Positions 47,388-56,171 of a stretch of 64,000 bases of DNA are shown here, piece after piece; position 1 is the first letter of the stretch; every line of letters begins with the position of its first letter. Origin of the DNA: Paracoccus sp. (in: a-proteobacteria) (GTDB lineage: Bacteria; Pseudomonadota; Alphaproteobacteria; Rhodobacterales; Rhodobacteraceae). The stretch is from the NCBI RefSeq assembly GCF_030538495.1, contig NZ_JAUNTW010000002.1, positions 62,001 through 126,000 on the forward strand. Direction: 5' to 3'. Made by a program: the position numbers and the translations under genes. The notes beneath the pieces were generated by a model. It searched no databases and was not told the origin of the DNA. It worked only from the letters and a program-made list of their open reading frames with translations.

Positions 47388-47429
47388 GACCGCAGATTAG
47401 GCCCGCGATCCCCAATGCCGCAAGTGCGA

Positions 47430-47458
47430 AAAAGGGGGCGCGCGGCCCCCTTTTCTGT
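47430..47458 (-). terminator. Terminator after ppiA
   Basis: AAAAGGGGGC (47430-47439) and GCCCCCTTTT (47445-47454) form a 10-bp stem. Read on the reverse strand it follows the first cyclophilin gene and ends in T. It separates that gene from the PPDK-like gene. Confidence 0.8.
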
Positions 47459-47467
47459 GTATTTTCA

Positions 47468-48061
47468 TTATTCAGCGCGTTCGACCGTGACACTCAGCAT
47501 CTGATCGGGGTCACGCACTGCGCCATTGGCGCGCGCATCGCCGCGTTTGATGCTGTCCAGCACGTCCCAGCCATCCACCAACTGCCCGATCACGGTGTAT
47601 TCTCCGTTCAGGAAATGCGCCGGGGCGAAGTTGATGAAAAACTGGCTGTTGGCGCTGTCGGGGTCCATCGAACGGGCCATGCCGACGGTGCCGCGTTCAA
47701 ACGGCAGATCGCTGAATTCAGCGCGCAGATTCGGTTTGTCCGAACCGCCGGTTCCGGCGCGGCTGGTGTCGCCATCGGCGCGGCCATGCCGCACATCGCC
47801 GGTCTGCGCCATAAAGCCGTCAATCACGCGGTGAAACACGACGCCGTTGTAATCGCCCGCTTCGGCCAGTTCGACCAGACGCGCGACATGGTTCGGGGCC
47901 ACGTCTTCCAGCAGGTCCAGCGTGATCGTGCCTTTGGGCGCGCCCGAGGCATCGGCCACGGTGATCACCAGATTCGGGCCGGGACCGTCCACGGCATCCT
48001 GCGCCATCACAGGCAGCGCCGACAGCGCCAGCAGGGCGGGGATCAGGGCAATCTTACGCAT
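47468..48061 (-). CDS. ppiA: Periplasmic cyclophilin-type peptidylprolyl isomerase
   Basis: A 197-residue protein with a cleavable signal (LIPALLALSALPVMAQ). The cyclophilin core has VVFHRVIDGFMAQTGDV, SQFFINFAPAHFLNGEYTVIG and GWDVLDSIKRGD. The FHR and QFF residues of the active site are kept. It isomerises prolyl bonds of exported proteins. Its ATG lies within the end of ppiB (8-base overlap, ATGCGTAA), so it depends on translation of that gene. It is PpiA-like, but the bacterial family naming is loose. Confidence 0.92.
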   Translation of the reverse strand: MRKIALIPALLALSALPVMAQDAVDGPGPNLVITVADASGAPKGTITLDLLEDVAPNHVARLVELAEAGDYNGVVFHRVIDGFMAQTGDVRHGRADGDTSRAGTGGSDKPNLRAEFSDLPFERGTVGMARSMDPDSANSQFFINFAPAHFLNGEYTVIGQLVDGWDVLDSIKRGDARANGAVRDPDQMLSVTVERAE

Positions 48062-48560
48062 CGGCAGCCACCTTGACCGAGATCATGCGGTCCGGCTGTG
48101 CAGGCGGTTCGCCGCGCACGATTTTATCGACAAACTCCATCCCCGACAGGACGCGACCGTAAACGGTATATTGACCGTTCAGGAAATGGTTATCCTTGAA
48201 ATTGATGAAAAACTGGCTGTTGGCGCTGTTGGGGTTGGCCGAACGGGCCGCGCCCAGTGTGCCGCGATCATGGGGCAGTTTGGAAAATTCGGCGGGCAGA
48301 TCGGGCAAATCCGACGCGCCGGTGCCTGCACGGCCGGGGTTCCAGCCCTTTTCCATATTCGCATGGGCCACATCGCCGGTCTGCGCCATAAAGCCGTCAA
48401 TCACCCGGTGAAACGCCACATTGTCATAGGCACCGGCGCGGGCCAGTTCCTTCATCCGTTCGGTGTGTTTGGGGGCCACGTCTTTCAACAGCTCAATCAC
48501 AACGGGACCATCTTTCAGTTCGATGATGATGGTGTTTTCGGGATCTTTGATCTCGGCCAT
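48054..48560 (-). CDS. ppiB: Cytoplasmic cyclophilin-type peptidylprolyl isomerase
   Basis: A 168-residue cyclophilin without a signal peptide, a PpiB counterpart of the secreted neighbour. It has VAFHRVIDGFMAQTGDVAHAN, GTGASDLPDLPAEFS and SQFFINFKDNHFLNGQYTVYG. The ATG at 48560 follows a perfect AGGAGGT, so it should be strongly translated; longer upstream frames are not used. It is divergent from pgk. The pair probably arose by duplication of one gene. Confidence 0.93.
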   Translation of the reverse strand: MAEIKDPENTIIIELKDGPVVIELLKDVAPKHTERMKELARAGAYDNVAFHRVIDGFMAQTGDVAHANMEKGWNPGRAGTGASDLPDLPAEFSKLPHDRGTLGAARSANPNSANSQFFINFKDNHFLNGQYTVYGRVLSGMEFVDKIVRGEPPAQPDRMISVKVAADA

Positions 48561-48701
48561 GCGGACCTCCTGATGTTTTGGTTGTGCCAGATGTAGGGGG
48601 TGGCGCGCCAAATCGCAACGCGCGAAACCGTGACCACTGCTTGACGCGCGCGCGACCATGCGGGACAACCCGGCAAAACCCACAGCCCAAGGGACAACGA
48701 C

Positions 48702-49904
48702 ATGGCCAATTTTAACAGCATCGACGATCTGGACCTGAACGGTAAGGTTGTCCTGACCCGCGTGGACGTGAACGTCCCGGTTCAGGATGGCCGCGTGACC
48801 GACGCCACCCGCATCGAAAAGATCGTTCCGACCGTCAAAGATATTCAGGCCGCCGGTGGTATTCCGGTTCTGCTGGCCCATTTCGACCGCCCCAAGGGCA
48901 AGCGCGTGGACAGCATGAGCCTGCGCCAGATTCTGCCCGCATTGGAAACCGCACTGGGTCAGCCGGTGGCCTTTGCCGATGATTGCATCGGCGGCCCCGC
49001 GAAACAGGTGGTTGCGGCGCTGCAACCGGGCGATGTCGCGCTGCTGGAAAACACCCGTTTTCATGAAGGCGAGGAAAAAAACGACGCCATCTTTGCCGCG
49101 TCTCTGGCGGCTTTGGGCGGAGCGTATATCAATGACGCCTTTTCGGCGGCGCATCGCGCGCACGCCTCCACTGAAGGTCTGGCCCGTCTGTTGCCCGCCG
49201 GTGCCGGTCGTCTGATGCAGGCCGAACTGACCGCATTGGATGCCGCGCTTGGCACGCCGCAGCGCCCGGTTATGGCCGTGGTGGGCGGTGCCAAGGTGTC
49301 CACGAAACTGGACCTGCTGATGAACCTGATTGATAAGGTCGATCATCTGGTCATCGGCGGCGGTATGGCAAACACTTTCCTTGTTGCCAAAGGGGTCGAG
49401 GTCGGCGCATCGCTGGCCGAACGCGACATGGCCGACACCGCGCGCGCGATCATGGATAAGGCCGCGCAGGGCGGCTGCACCATTCACCTGCCGGTCGATA
49501 TTGTCGTGGCGCGCGAATTCAAGGCCGGGGCCGAGAACGAGACCCTGCCGGTTGATCAATGCCCGGCGGATGCGATGATTCTGGATGCCGGGCCGGACAC
49601 CGTCGCCGCCCTGCGCGCCGCCATGGCTGATTGCCGCACGCTGATCTGGAACGGACCGCTGGGCGCGTTCGAAATCGCGCCCTTCGACGCGGCCACCAAT
49701 GCGGCGGCGCAGGCGGCGGCAGGTCTGACCCGCGACGGCGCGCTGATCTCGGTCGCCGGAGGCGGCGATACGGTCGCGGCGCTGAACAAAGCCGGCGCGG
49801 CGGATGATTTCACCTTCATCTCGACCGCAGGGGGTGCGTTTCTGGAATGGATGGAGGGCAAAGACCTGCCCGGCGTCGCGGCCCTGCTGGCTGCCAAAAA
49901 CTGA
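48702..49904 (+). CDS. pgk: Phosphoglycerate kinase
   Basis: A 400-residue glycolytic kinase. The N-terminal substrate domain has [22 protein letters not shown] and [11 protein letters not shown] (as [11 protein letters not shown]). Later blocks are [14 protein letters not shown], the hinge GGGMANTF and the ATP-site end [21 protein letters not shown]. It makes ATP from 1,3-bisphosphoglycerate. A good terminator follows. The aldolase gene lies 1.1 kb downstream with an unrelated gene on the other strand between them. Confidence 0.98.
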   Translation: MANFNSIDDLDLNGKVVLTRVDVNVPVQDGRVTDATRIEKIVPTVKDIQAAGGIPVLLAHFDRPKGKRVDSMSLRQILPALETALGQPVAFADDCIGGPAKQVVAALQPGDVALLENTRFHEGEEKNDAIFAASLAALGGAYINDAFSAAHRAHASTEGLARLLPAGAGRLMQAELTALDAALGTPQRPVMAVVGGAKVSTKLDLLMNLIDKVDHLVIGGGMANTFLVAKGVEVGASLAERDMADTARAIMDKAAQGGCTIHLPVDIVVAREFKAGAENETLPVDQCPADAMILDAGPDTVAALRAAMADCRTLIWNGPLGAFEIAPFDAATNAAAQAAAGLTRDGALISVAGGGDTVAALNKAGAADDFTFISTAGGAFLEWMEGKDLPGVAALLAAKN

Positions 49905-49911
49905 TCACGAT

Positions 49912-49937
49912 GGGGGCGGCGCAGGGCCGCCCCCTTT
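49912..49937 (+). terminator. Terminator after pgk
   Basis: GGGGGCGGC pairs with GCCGCCCCC, followed by TTTT. It also lies at the 3' end of the convergent repeat-protein gene. Confidence 0.85.
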
Positions 49938-49940
49938 TGC

Positions 49941-50666
49941 TTACCATCCAAAAAGACCGCCCAACAGCCCGCCGGTGCGGCGCGGCGGCGGAGGAGGTGC
50001 CGGGTTGGGGTCGTAATAGAAAACGTTCCCCTTACTATCGCGATAATATCCGGCCTTGAGGGCTGGCGCGGGGGTCGACTGTTCCGGCTGGCTGGGCGCG
50101 GGTTCGGTCTTGACCGGCTCGGTCGCGACGGGCTTGGGGTCAGCGACAACCGGGGCCGGGTCCGTTTTAACCGGCGCGGGGGCCACGGCCACGGGCGGGG
50201 TGTCGTCAACCACGGCATCATCCACGACCGCAGGCGTTTCCGCAACCGGCGCGGGATAGGTCGCGCGATTGCCCGACCCCAAAAGCCAACTGAGATACGA
50301 CCCACGATCCCAACTGTTGCGGACCCATTGATCGCTGCCGACGCCGTTCGCGGCCTTTTCCTTGGCGGCGGTTTCTTCGGCCTTCGCCGCCTCGGTCGTG
50401 GTCTTGACCTCAGCCGTGCTGGCCTCGCCGTCCTCGGCCGAGGCCGCATCGCCCGTTCGGGCGGTCACGGTCGTGTCCGCCGCCGCGGCATAGGTTTTCG
50501 CCCCCCGCAACCAATCCAGATACTGATCGCGGTCAAAGCTGGTGCGAATCCATTGGTCGCTGCCAATGGCTGGGGGCTGTTCGGCCGTCTGGCTGGCCGC
50601 TGGGGTGGCGGTGTTTTTGGCCCAACCAACCGTTGGGGACGCGCCGCCGATATTGGTGCTAATCAT
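49941..50666 (-). CDS. Unrecognised protein with two GSDQW repeats and a Pro/Lys-rich tail
   Basis: A 241-residue protein, family not recognised. A 20-residue unit occurs twice, at 35-55 and 110-130, as GSDQW[IV]R, S[FW]DR, YL[DS]WL[RL]G. Between them is a charged Ala/Glu/Lys-rich stretch of about 55 residues that could be a coiled coil. The tail (140-205) is rich in Pro, Val, Ala and Lys. The end reads GYYRDSKGNVFYYDP, a Pro run and GGLLGGLFGW. There is no clear signal peptide. The start is the MIST of ATG 50666 with AGGTGA upstream. It is convergent with pgk and divergent from the aldolase. Confidence 0.6.
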   Translation of the reverse strand: MISTNIGGASPTVGWAKNTATPAASQTAEQPPAIGSDQWIRTSFDRDQYLDWLRGAKTYAAAADTTVTARTGDAASAEDGEASTAEVKTTTEAAKAEETAAKEKAANGVGSDQWVRNSWDRGSYLSWLLGSGNRATYPAPVAETPAVVDDAVVDDTPPVAVAPAPVKTDPAPVVADPKPVATEPVKTEPAPSQPEQSTPAPALKAGYYRDSKGNVFYYDPNPAPPPPPRRTGGLLGGLFGW

Positions 50667-51006
50667 CACATCACCTGTTGCGCGCTGACGGCTGACCGGC
50701 TTCTGTCCGGGCAGGGCCAAGGGCGCCAATCACTTTTTAATTCACCGCATCAGTTCTTGATACGGGCGTCGCCAGCGTCACATTCGCGTAACGCCCGGTT
50801 GCGGATCAGGTGGCGAATCTGTCCCGCCCGGTCGTGACCCCATCTGGGGATACCTGATCTTACCAGAACCGCGCCGCGACGCCCGGACATAGTGATTAAA
50901 ATTTTAACGATCCCGCCATGCGTTAACGCTGCACCGTTGGCGCAAACAGCGTTGCCAGAGGCCCACCGGATGACTAGTGAATCCGCAACGAAAAGGAGAT
51001 ATTCCG
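50667..51006. promoter_or_regulatory. Divergent promoter region, 340 bases
   Basis: It separates the repeat-protein gene (reverse) from the aldolase (forward). A/T-rich segments near 50738-50760 and 50893-50910 are possible promoters. AGGAG just before 51007 is the aldolase ribosome site. No repeat, riboswitch or RNA gene is recognisable. Confidence 0.4.
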
Positions 51007-51933
51007 ATGCAAATGACCGACACGGTGCGCCGTATCCTTGCCAATTACGAAGGCGAAACGCCGGGCGTCAAAGCCCAGCTGGCCCGCATGATGATGACCG
51101 GCAAACTGGCTGGCACCGGCAAAATGATTATTCTGCCCGTCGATCAGGGCTTTGAACATGGCCCCGCGCGGACCTTTGCGCCGAACCCGGCGGGCTATGA
51201 CCCGCATTATCATTACCAACTGGCGATTGACGCGGGCCTGAACGCCTATGCCGCGCCCTTGGGCATGATCGAGGCGGGCGCCGATACCTTTGCCGGTCAA
51301 ATCCCGACCATCCTGAAAGTGAACAGCGCCAACAGCCTGATGTCCGACACCGCCGGCAAAAATCAGGCGATCACCGCGACGGTCGATGACGCGCTGCGTC
51401 TGGGTTGTTCGGCCATTGGCTTCACGATCTATCCGGGTTCCGATATGGCCTTGGATATGTTCGAAGAAATCAGCGCCATGCGCCAAGAGGCCGCCGCCAA
51501 AGGCGTGGCCACCGTGATCTGGTCCTATCCGCGTGGCGAAGCGATCAGCAAAGACGGCGAAACCGCCATCGACATCGCGGCCTATGCGGCGCAAATCGCG
51601 GCGCTGATCGGCGCGCATATTATCAAGATCAAACTGTCCACCGACCATCTGGAACTGCCCGAGGCGAAAAAGGTCTATCAGGACAAACAGATCGACGTTT
51701 CGACCCAAGCCAAGCGCGTGGAACATTGCATGCAGGCGGCCTTTGGTGGTCGCCGCATCGTGGTGTTCTCGGGTGGTGCGGCCAAGGGCGCCGACGCGGT
51801 GTATGACGACGCCCGCGCCATCCGCGACGGCGGCGGCAACGGGTCGATCATCGGTCGCAACAGCTTCCAACGGTCGCGCGAAGACGCCTTGGACATGCTG
51901 CAAAAGCTGGTCGATATTTACAAAGGCGCCTAA
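51007..51933 (+). CDS. fbaB: Class I fructose-bisphosphate aldolase (DhnA/FbaB type)
   Basis: A 308-residue enzyme that splits fructose-1,6-bisphosphate through a Schiff-base lysine. It has LPVDQGFEHGPARTFAPNP near the start, GFTIYPGSDM, VATVIWSYPRGEAISKDGE, then the likely Schiff-base region AHIIKIKLSTDHLE and the phosphate-binding VVFSGGAAKGAD with SIIGRNSFQR. The family is found in archaea and many bacteria. A strong AGGAG site precedes ATG 51007. A terminator follows at 51947. Confidence 0.95.
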   Translation: MQMTDTVRRILANYEGETPGVKAQLARMMMTGKLAGTGKMIILPVDQGFEHGPARTFAPNPAGYDPHYHYQLAIDAGLNAYAAPLGMIEAGADTFAGQIPTILKVNSANSLMSDTAGKNQAITATVDDALRLGCSAIGFTIYPGSDMALDMFEEISAMRQEAAAKGVATVIWSYPRGEAISKDGETAIDIAAYAAQIAALIGAHIIKIKLSTDHLELPEAKKVYQDKQIDVSTQAKRVEHCMQAAFGGRRIVVFSGGAAKGADAVYDDARAIRDGGGNGSIIGRNSFQRSREDALDMLQKLVDIYKGA

Positions 51934-51946
51934 GACGCGCAGCGAA

Positions 51947-51972
51947 AAGGGGGCCGATTGGCCCCCTTTTTT
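51947..51972 (+). terminator. Terminator after fbaB
   Basis: AAGGGGGCC pairs with GGCCCCCTT, followed by T residues. It also overlaps the stop region of the convergent transglycosylase gene. Confidence 0.9.
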
Positions 51973-52426
51973 ACGATCGCAACCCGGTTTCTTTTAACAA
52001 ACCACGTCGCCGCGCCTCGTAATAATAACCGCGGGCATACCAACCAACCGCCGCATCGGGATTGCCGTCTGCGACGATCCACGCACCACGCAGATATTTC
52101 ACCGCATATTGCAGATTGGTGTTTGCATCCAACAAACCGGAATCCGGCCCGCGATAGCCCATGGTCCGCGCAGTCGTGGGATGAATTTGCATCAACCCGT
52201 AATACGGCCCGTTCCGCGCGCCCGGACGATGGCGCGATTCCCGAATAATCACGCGATGCACCAATTCGGACGGCACACCATAATGCCGCGACCAGTAATT
52301 GATCTGCCGCCGCAGTTCCGGCGTTTCATTGGGATACAGCCCCGTTTGCAACAACCCGGCAGGCTGCTGCACGGAACCACGGCCGCCACCACCACAAGCC
52401 GCCAAGGCCAGCACCGACAAGATCAT
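51971..52426 (-). CDS. Lytic transglycosylase-like lipoprotein (SLT domain)
   Basis: About 151 residues from ATG 52426. The signal MILSVLALAACGGGG has a lipobox (LAAC) but unusually lacks basic residues at its start. If an upstream non-ATG codon were used, KKLGRR would supply them, but that region lies in repeat copy D. The SLT domain shows LVHRVIIRESRHRPGARNGP with the catalytic Glu, YGLMQIHPTTARTMGY, LLDANTNLQYAVKYL and AVGWYARGYYYEARRRG. It cleaves peptidoglycan in the periplasm. Confidence 0.8.
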   Translation of the reverse strand: MILSVLALAACGGGGRGSVQQPAGLLQTGLYPNETPELRRQINYWSRHYGVPSELVHRVIIRESRHRPGARNGPYYGLMQIHPTTARTMGYRGPDSGLLDANTNLQYAVKYLRGAWIVADGNPDAAVGWYARGYYYEARRRGLLKETGLRS

Positions 52427-52442
52427 CGCGCGCCGGCCCAGC

Positions 52443-52490
52443 TTCTTCTGTGCGGAAATATCCTGGGGGTCGGGGGGCAACGCCCCCCGT
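52443..52490. repeat. Intergenic repeat copy D (AAATATCC/G-C hairpin family)
   Basis: TTCTTCTGTG, AAATATCCTGGGGG, then the hairpin CGGGGGGC/GCCCCCCG (52471-52489). It lies between lpd and the transglycosylase gene and points into lpd. Copy E on the other side of lpd has the opposite orientation. Confidence 0.75.
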
Positions 52491-52502
52491 CCAACGGTGA
52501 GG

Positions 52503-53891
52503 TCAGGCATGGATGGCCCCGTCTCCACATGCCAGTGCGGCCTCGCGCACGGCTTCGGACACGGTGGGGTGCGCGTGACAGGTCAGAGCCAGATCTTCGG
52601 TCGACGCGCCGAACTCCATGGCCACGCAAACCTCATGGATCAGATCACCGGCCGACGGGCCGATGATGTGGCAGCCCAGAATCCGGTCGGTTTCGGCATC
52701 CGCGATCAGTTTCACAAAGCCTTCGCCCTGAAACTGCGCCTTGGCGCGGGCATTGCCCATGAACGGGAATTTGCCAGTTTTCACCTTGCGCCCACTGGCT
52801 TTGGCGGCCTCTTCGGTCAGGCCGACGCTGGCCACTTCGGGGGTGGTATAGATCACGCCGGGGATCACGCCGTAATTCACATGGCCATGTTTGCCCGCGA
52901 TCACGGCAGCCACGGCCATGCCTTCGTCTTCGGCCTTGTGGGCCAGCATCGGGCCGGGAACCGCGTCGCCGATGGCATAGATCCCCGGAACATTGGTTGC
53001 CCAATGATCGTTGATCTGAACGAAACCGCGATCGGTCATCGCCACGCCGACCTTGTCGAGCCCCAAGCCATCCACAAACGGACGGCGGCCCGTCGCCACC
53101 AGCACGCAATCGGCGGTGATGGTCTGTTCATCGCCACCTTTTTTCAGGCCATAGGTGACGGTCGCCTGATCGCCGTCCACATTTGCCGACTGAACCGCCG
53201 CGCCCATCACGAATTTAAGGCCCTGTTTCGCCAGCATTTTCTGGAACTGCTTCTGAACCTCAGCGTCCATGCCGGGGGCCACGATGTCCAGATATTCGAT
53301 CACGGTCACATCCGCGCCCAGACGCGCATAGACCGAACCCAGTTCCAGCCCGATCACGCCCGCGCCGATCACGACCATCGAAGCGGGGATCTTTTTCAAC
53401 GCCAATGCGCCGGTCGAATCCACGATCACGCCTTGATCGTTGTCCACATCCACGCCGCGCAGCGCCGCCGGGGCCGAACCCGTTGCAATGACGATGTTTT
53501 TCGTGTCGTGAACGGTGTCGCCAACCTTGACCTTGCCCGGTGCCTCGATCGTGGCCCAGCCTTTCAGCCAATCGACTTTGTTCTTTTTGAACAGGAATTC
53601 GATGCCTTTGGTGTTGCCGCCGACCGTTTCGGTCTTATAGCCCTGCATCTTGTCCCAATCGACCGTGACATGCGCGCCGGTCAAACCCATTTTTTCAAAG
53701 TTTTCATGGGTTTCGTGCAGCATATGGCTGGCATGCAGCAGGGCCTTGGACGGGATGCAGCCCACATTCAGGCAGGTGCCGCCCAGCGTGTCGCGCCCCT
53801 CGACGCAGGCGACCTTCAGGCCCAGCTGCGCCGCGCGGATCGCGCAGACATAGCCACCCGGACCCGCGCCAATCACGATCAGATCATACAT
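52503..53891 (-). CDS. lpd: Dihydrolipoyl dehydrogenase (E3)
   Basis: A 462-residue flavoprotein disulfide reductase that reoxidises lipoamide of the E2 subunits. The FAD motif is [19 protein letters not shown], the redox disulfide is [15 protein letters not shown] (Cys40 and Cys45), the NAD motif is [13 protein letters not shown], and the C-terminal active-site His-Glu pair is in [15 protein letters not shown]. The ATG at 53891 follows AAGGAA; a TTG one codon earlier is less likely. It serves the sucAB complex just upstream and probably other 2-oxoacid dehydrogenases too. Confidence 0.97.
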   Translation of the reverse strand: MYDLIVIGAGPGGYVCAIRAAQLGLKVACVEGRDTLGGTCLNVGCIPSKALLHASHMLHETHENFEKMGLTGAHVTVDWDKMQGYKTETVGGNTKGIEFLFKKNKVDWLKGWATIEAPGKVKVGDTVHDTKNIVIATGSAPAALRGVDVDNDQGVIVDSTGALALKKIPASMVVIGAGVIGLELGSVYARLGADVTVIEYLDIVAPGMDAEVQKQFQKMLAKQGLKFVMGAAVQSANVDGDQATVTYGLKKGGDEQTITADCVLVATGRRPFVDGLGLDKVGVAMTDRGFVQINDHWATNVPGIYAIGDAVPGPMLAHKAEDEGMAVAAVIAGKHGHVNYGVIPGVIYTTPEVASVGLTEEAAKASGRKVKTGKFPFMGNARAKAQFQGEGFVKLIADAETDRILGCHIIGPSAGDLIHEVCVAMEFGASTEDLALTCHAHPTVSEAVREAALACGDGAIHA

Positions 53892-53916
53892 CAAACGTTC
53901 CTTTTCTTGGCCCGCG

Positions 53917-53969
53917 CCGGGGGCTTCGCGCCCCCGGACCCCCGCGGGATATTTTTACACAGAAGATAA
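53917..53969. repeat. Intergenic repeat copy E (AAATATCC/G-C hairpin family)
   Basis: Read on the reverse strand: TTATCTTCTGTG, AAATATCCCGCGGGGG, then the hairpin CCGGGGGC/GCCCCCGG (53917-53937). The last codons and stop of the MAPEG gene lie inside its TTATCTTCTGTG prefix. It faces lpd from the other side and inverted relative to copy D. Confidence 0.75.
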
Positions 53970-54353
53970 CAGCGCCGCGCCCAGCATCAGCAGGGTGGCG
54001 CCAAAGCCAACCGCCCAAATCACCGACCGCCACGGCTTCCAGCCATAGGCATAGGCGGGCAGATACAGCAGCCGCGCCACCAGATAGAGCCATGCGGCCA
54101 TCGTTGTGATGGCCGAGGCCGCGCCGCTTTGCGTCACCACCACAACCGCGATCGTGAAAAAGATCAGCGATTCAAAGTGGTTGGAAACGGCGCGGCGCAG
54201 GCGTCCGGTCAGCGGTGACAGGTCGGGCGCACGGTCGCGCGGACCGAGGTTCCAGTCCACCCCGGTATCGCGGTTTTGAGCAACGCCAGCGACAGCGATT
54301 TGCACCGCCTGCCACAGCGCCGCCAGTGCCAGAACGGTCAGTTCCGCAGTCAT
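53955..54353 (-). CDS. MAPEG family membrane protein
   Basis: A 132-residue four-helix inner membrane protein. N-terminal VLALAALWQAVQIAVAGV, the basic loop LTGRLRRAVSNHFESLIFF with the glutathione-contact-type Arg/Asn/Glu residues, and AAWLYLVARLLYLPAYAYG follow the MAPEG pattern. Bacterial members have unclear roles; eukaryotic ones are glutathione transferases and leukotriene enzymes. ATG 54353 follows directly after the preceding stop with no spacer. Its last five codons come from repeat copy E. Confidence 0.88.
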   Translation of the reverse strand: MTAELTVLALAALWQAVQIAVAGVAQNRDTGVDWNLGPRDRAPDLSPLTGRLRRAVSNHFESLIFFTIAVVVVTQSGAASAITTMAAWLYLVARLLYLPAYAYGWKPWRSVIWAVGFGATLLMLGAALLSSV

Positions 54354-54608
54354 TTAGGCCGTCTTAACAAGGTGATAATCGGTCGAGGTCACCCCGGCCT
54401 GATTGTTGAAGACCGTGGCGCTGCCATCCAGATAGTCGCGCGCGGCTTTGGCATCGGTCACGTTGAACAGCGCCCAGGCATCGCCGGTCTCTTCGCGCCA
54501 CAGTTGCAGCACGGATAGCCCGTTCAGGCTGCGGTCTTCGGCGTCGTTGTCAAAGGCCGCTTTGAATTGGTCGTAATCCGTCAGGGCATAATGGACGATC
54601 ATCTGCAT
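54354..54608 (-). CDS. Small conserved protein between sucB and the MAPEG gene
   Basis: An 84-residue soluble protein, family not firmly recognised. The start MQMIVHYALTDYDQFKAAF and end VTSTDYHLVKTA suggest a ferredoxin-like alpha/beta monooxygenase-type fold of the kind that binds small molecules. No catalytic residues are evident. It lies 54 bases after sucB and abuts the MAPEG gene, so it is in the same transcript as the 2-oxoglutarate dehydrogenase genes. Confidence 0.6.
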   Translation of the reverse strand: MQMIVHYALTDYDQFKAAFDNDAEDRSLNGLSVLQLWREETGDAWALFNVTDAKAARDYLDGSATVFNNQAGVTSTDYHLVKTA

Positions 54609-54662
54609 GGTGGTGGTCCTTTCCTGTGGCGAAAGGGGCGGCTGATGCCGCCCCGGTTGGGT

Positions 54663-56171
54663 TTACAGATCCATCAGCAGGCGGCGCGGATCCTCGAGCG
54701 CCTCTTTGACGCGGACGAGGAAGGTCACGGCGCCTTTGCCGTCAACGATGCGGTGGTCATAGGACAGCGCCAGATACATCATCGGGCGGATGACGATTTC
54801 ACCTTTGACGACGACCGGGCGATCCTGAATTTTGTGCATCCCCAGAATACCCGATTGCGGCGGGTTCAGGATCGGCGACGACATCAGCGAGCCATACACA
54901 CCGCCATTCGAGATGGTGAAGGTGCCGCCCTGCATTTCGTCCATAGTCAGTTTGCCGTCGCGGCCTTTGGCGCCCAGTTCCGCGATTTCTTTTTCAATCG
55001 CGGCAAAGGATTTCTGATCGGCGTCGCGCAGGACCGGAACGACCAGACCCGTGGGCGTGCCAACCGCAACACCCATGTTGACGAAGTTTTTGTAAACCAC
55101 ATCGGTGCCGTCGATTTCGGCGTTCACCTCGGGGACTTCTTTCAGGGCGTGGCAGCAGGCTTTGACAAAGAAGGACATAAAGCCCAGCTTGACTTTGTGT
55201 TTCTTTTCAAAGGCATCTTTGTATTCGTTGCGCAGACCCATGATGCCGGACATATCGGCTTCGTTATAGGTGGTCAGCATTGCCGCGGTGTTTTGCGCGT
55301 CTTTCAGGCGGCGGGCAATGGTCTGACGCAGGCGGGTCATTTTCACGCGTTCTTCGCGGTCGCCCGCCGGAGCGGCGGGGGTGGCAGCGCGCGGTGCGGA
55401 TGCGGCGCGGGCGACGTCATCCTTCATCACGCGACCGTCGCGACCCGAGCCCTGAACCTGATCGCGGCTGATGCCCTGTTCGGCCATGGCGCGTTTGGCC
55501 GACGGCGCATCTTCCACGTCGCTGCGCGGGGTCAGCTGTTCGGGACCGGCGCCGGGCGACTGCACCTGTTCGGCCTGCGCGGGGCTGCCTTCGGGTTTTT
55601 GCGCGGGGGCGGCACCGGCAGCGCCTTCGGTGATGATCGCCAGACGCGCCTTGGCGTCCACGGTGTCGCCTTCCTGTGCCAGAATTTCGGCCAGAACGCC
55701 GGCGGCTGGGGCCGGAACCTCGACCGAGACCTTGTCGGTTTCCAGTTCGCACAGCATTTCATCGGCGGCCACGGTATCGCCAACCTGTTTGAACCAGGTG
55801 GCCACGGTCGCCTCGGTCACGCTTTCGCCAAGCGTGGGAACCATTACGTCAACGGATTTGCCGCTCATCTTTTGTCCTTCCGGGGTCTTGTCGGCCGTGG
55901 GCGCGGCCTGTTTGGTGGGGGCGGGGACAGCCCCCGCAGCAGAAATATGCGCCAGAACGGCATCGGGTCCGACCGTCGCACCTTCGGGGGCGGCGATGTC
56001 GGCCAGAATACCGGCGGCAGGGCTGGGAACCTCGACCGTGACTTTGTCGGTTTCCAGTTCGCACAGCATGTCATCGACGGCGACAGCATCACCCGGTTGC
56101 TTGAACCAGGTGGCGACCGTCGCTTCGGTCACGGATTCGCCAAGCGTGGGAACGCGGACGGGGGTTGTCAT
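54663..56171 (-). CDS. sucB: Dihydrolipoyllysine succinyltransferase (E2 of 2-oxoglutarate dehydrogenase), two lipoyl domains
   Basis: A 502-residue E2. Two lipoyl domains lie in series (about 3-77 and 105-180), each with [18 protein letters not shown] and a lipoylated Lys in ETDKV. E. coli SucB has one. A peripheral subunit-binding domain follows ([20 protein letters not shown]), then the catalytic domain with [20 protein letters not shown] and the C-terminal [16 protein letters not shown] (catalytic His and Asp). It transfers succinyl to CoA. The ATG overlaps the sucA stop. Confidence 0.97.
   Translation of the reverse strand: MTTPVRVPTLGESVTEATVATWFKQPGDAVAVDDMLCELETDKVTVEVPSPAAGILADIAAPEGATVGPDAVLAHISAAGAVPAPTKQAAPTADKTPEGQKMSGKSVDVMVPTLGESVTEATVATWFKQVGDTVAADEMLCELETDKVSVEVPAPAAGVLAEILAQEGDTVDAKARLAIITEGAAGAAPAQKPEGSPAQAEQVQSPGAGPEQLTPRSDVEDAPSAKRAMAEQGISRDQVQGSGRDGRVMKDDVARAASAPRAATPAAPAGDREERVKMTRLRQTIARRLKDAQNTAAMLTTYNEADMSGIMGLRNEYKDAFEKKHKVKLGFMSFFVKACCHALKEVPEVNAEIDGTDVVYKNFVNMGVAVGTPTGLVVPVLRDADQKSFAAIEKEIAELGAKGRDGKLTMDEMQGGTFTISNGGVYGSLMSSPILNPPQSGILGMHKIQDRPVVVKGEIVIRPMMYLALSYDHRIVDGKGAVTFLVRVKEALEDPRRLLMDL

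Noticed and set aside
48561..49559. Extension of the second cyclophilin frame far upstream on the reverse strand
   Set aside because: It runs antisense to pgk. The true start follows AGGAGGT at 48560.
50895..50930. CtrA-like TTAA half-sites upstream of the aldolase
   Set aside because: Half-site spacing is 4 and 14 bases instead of 7.
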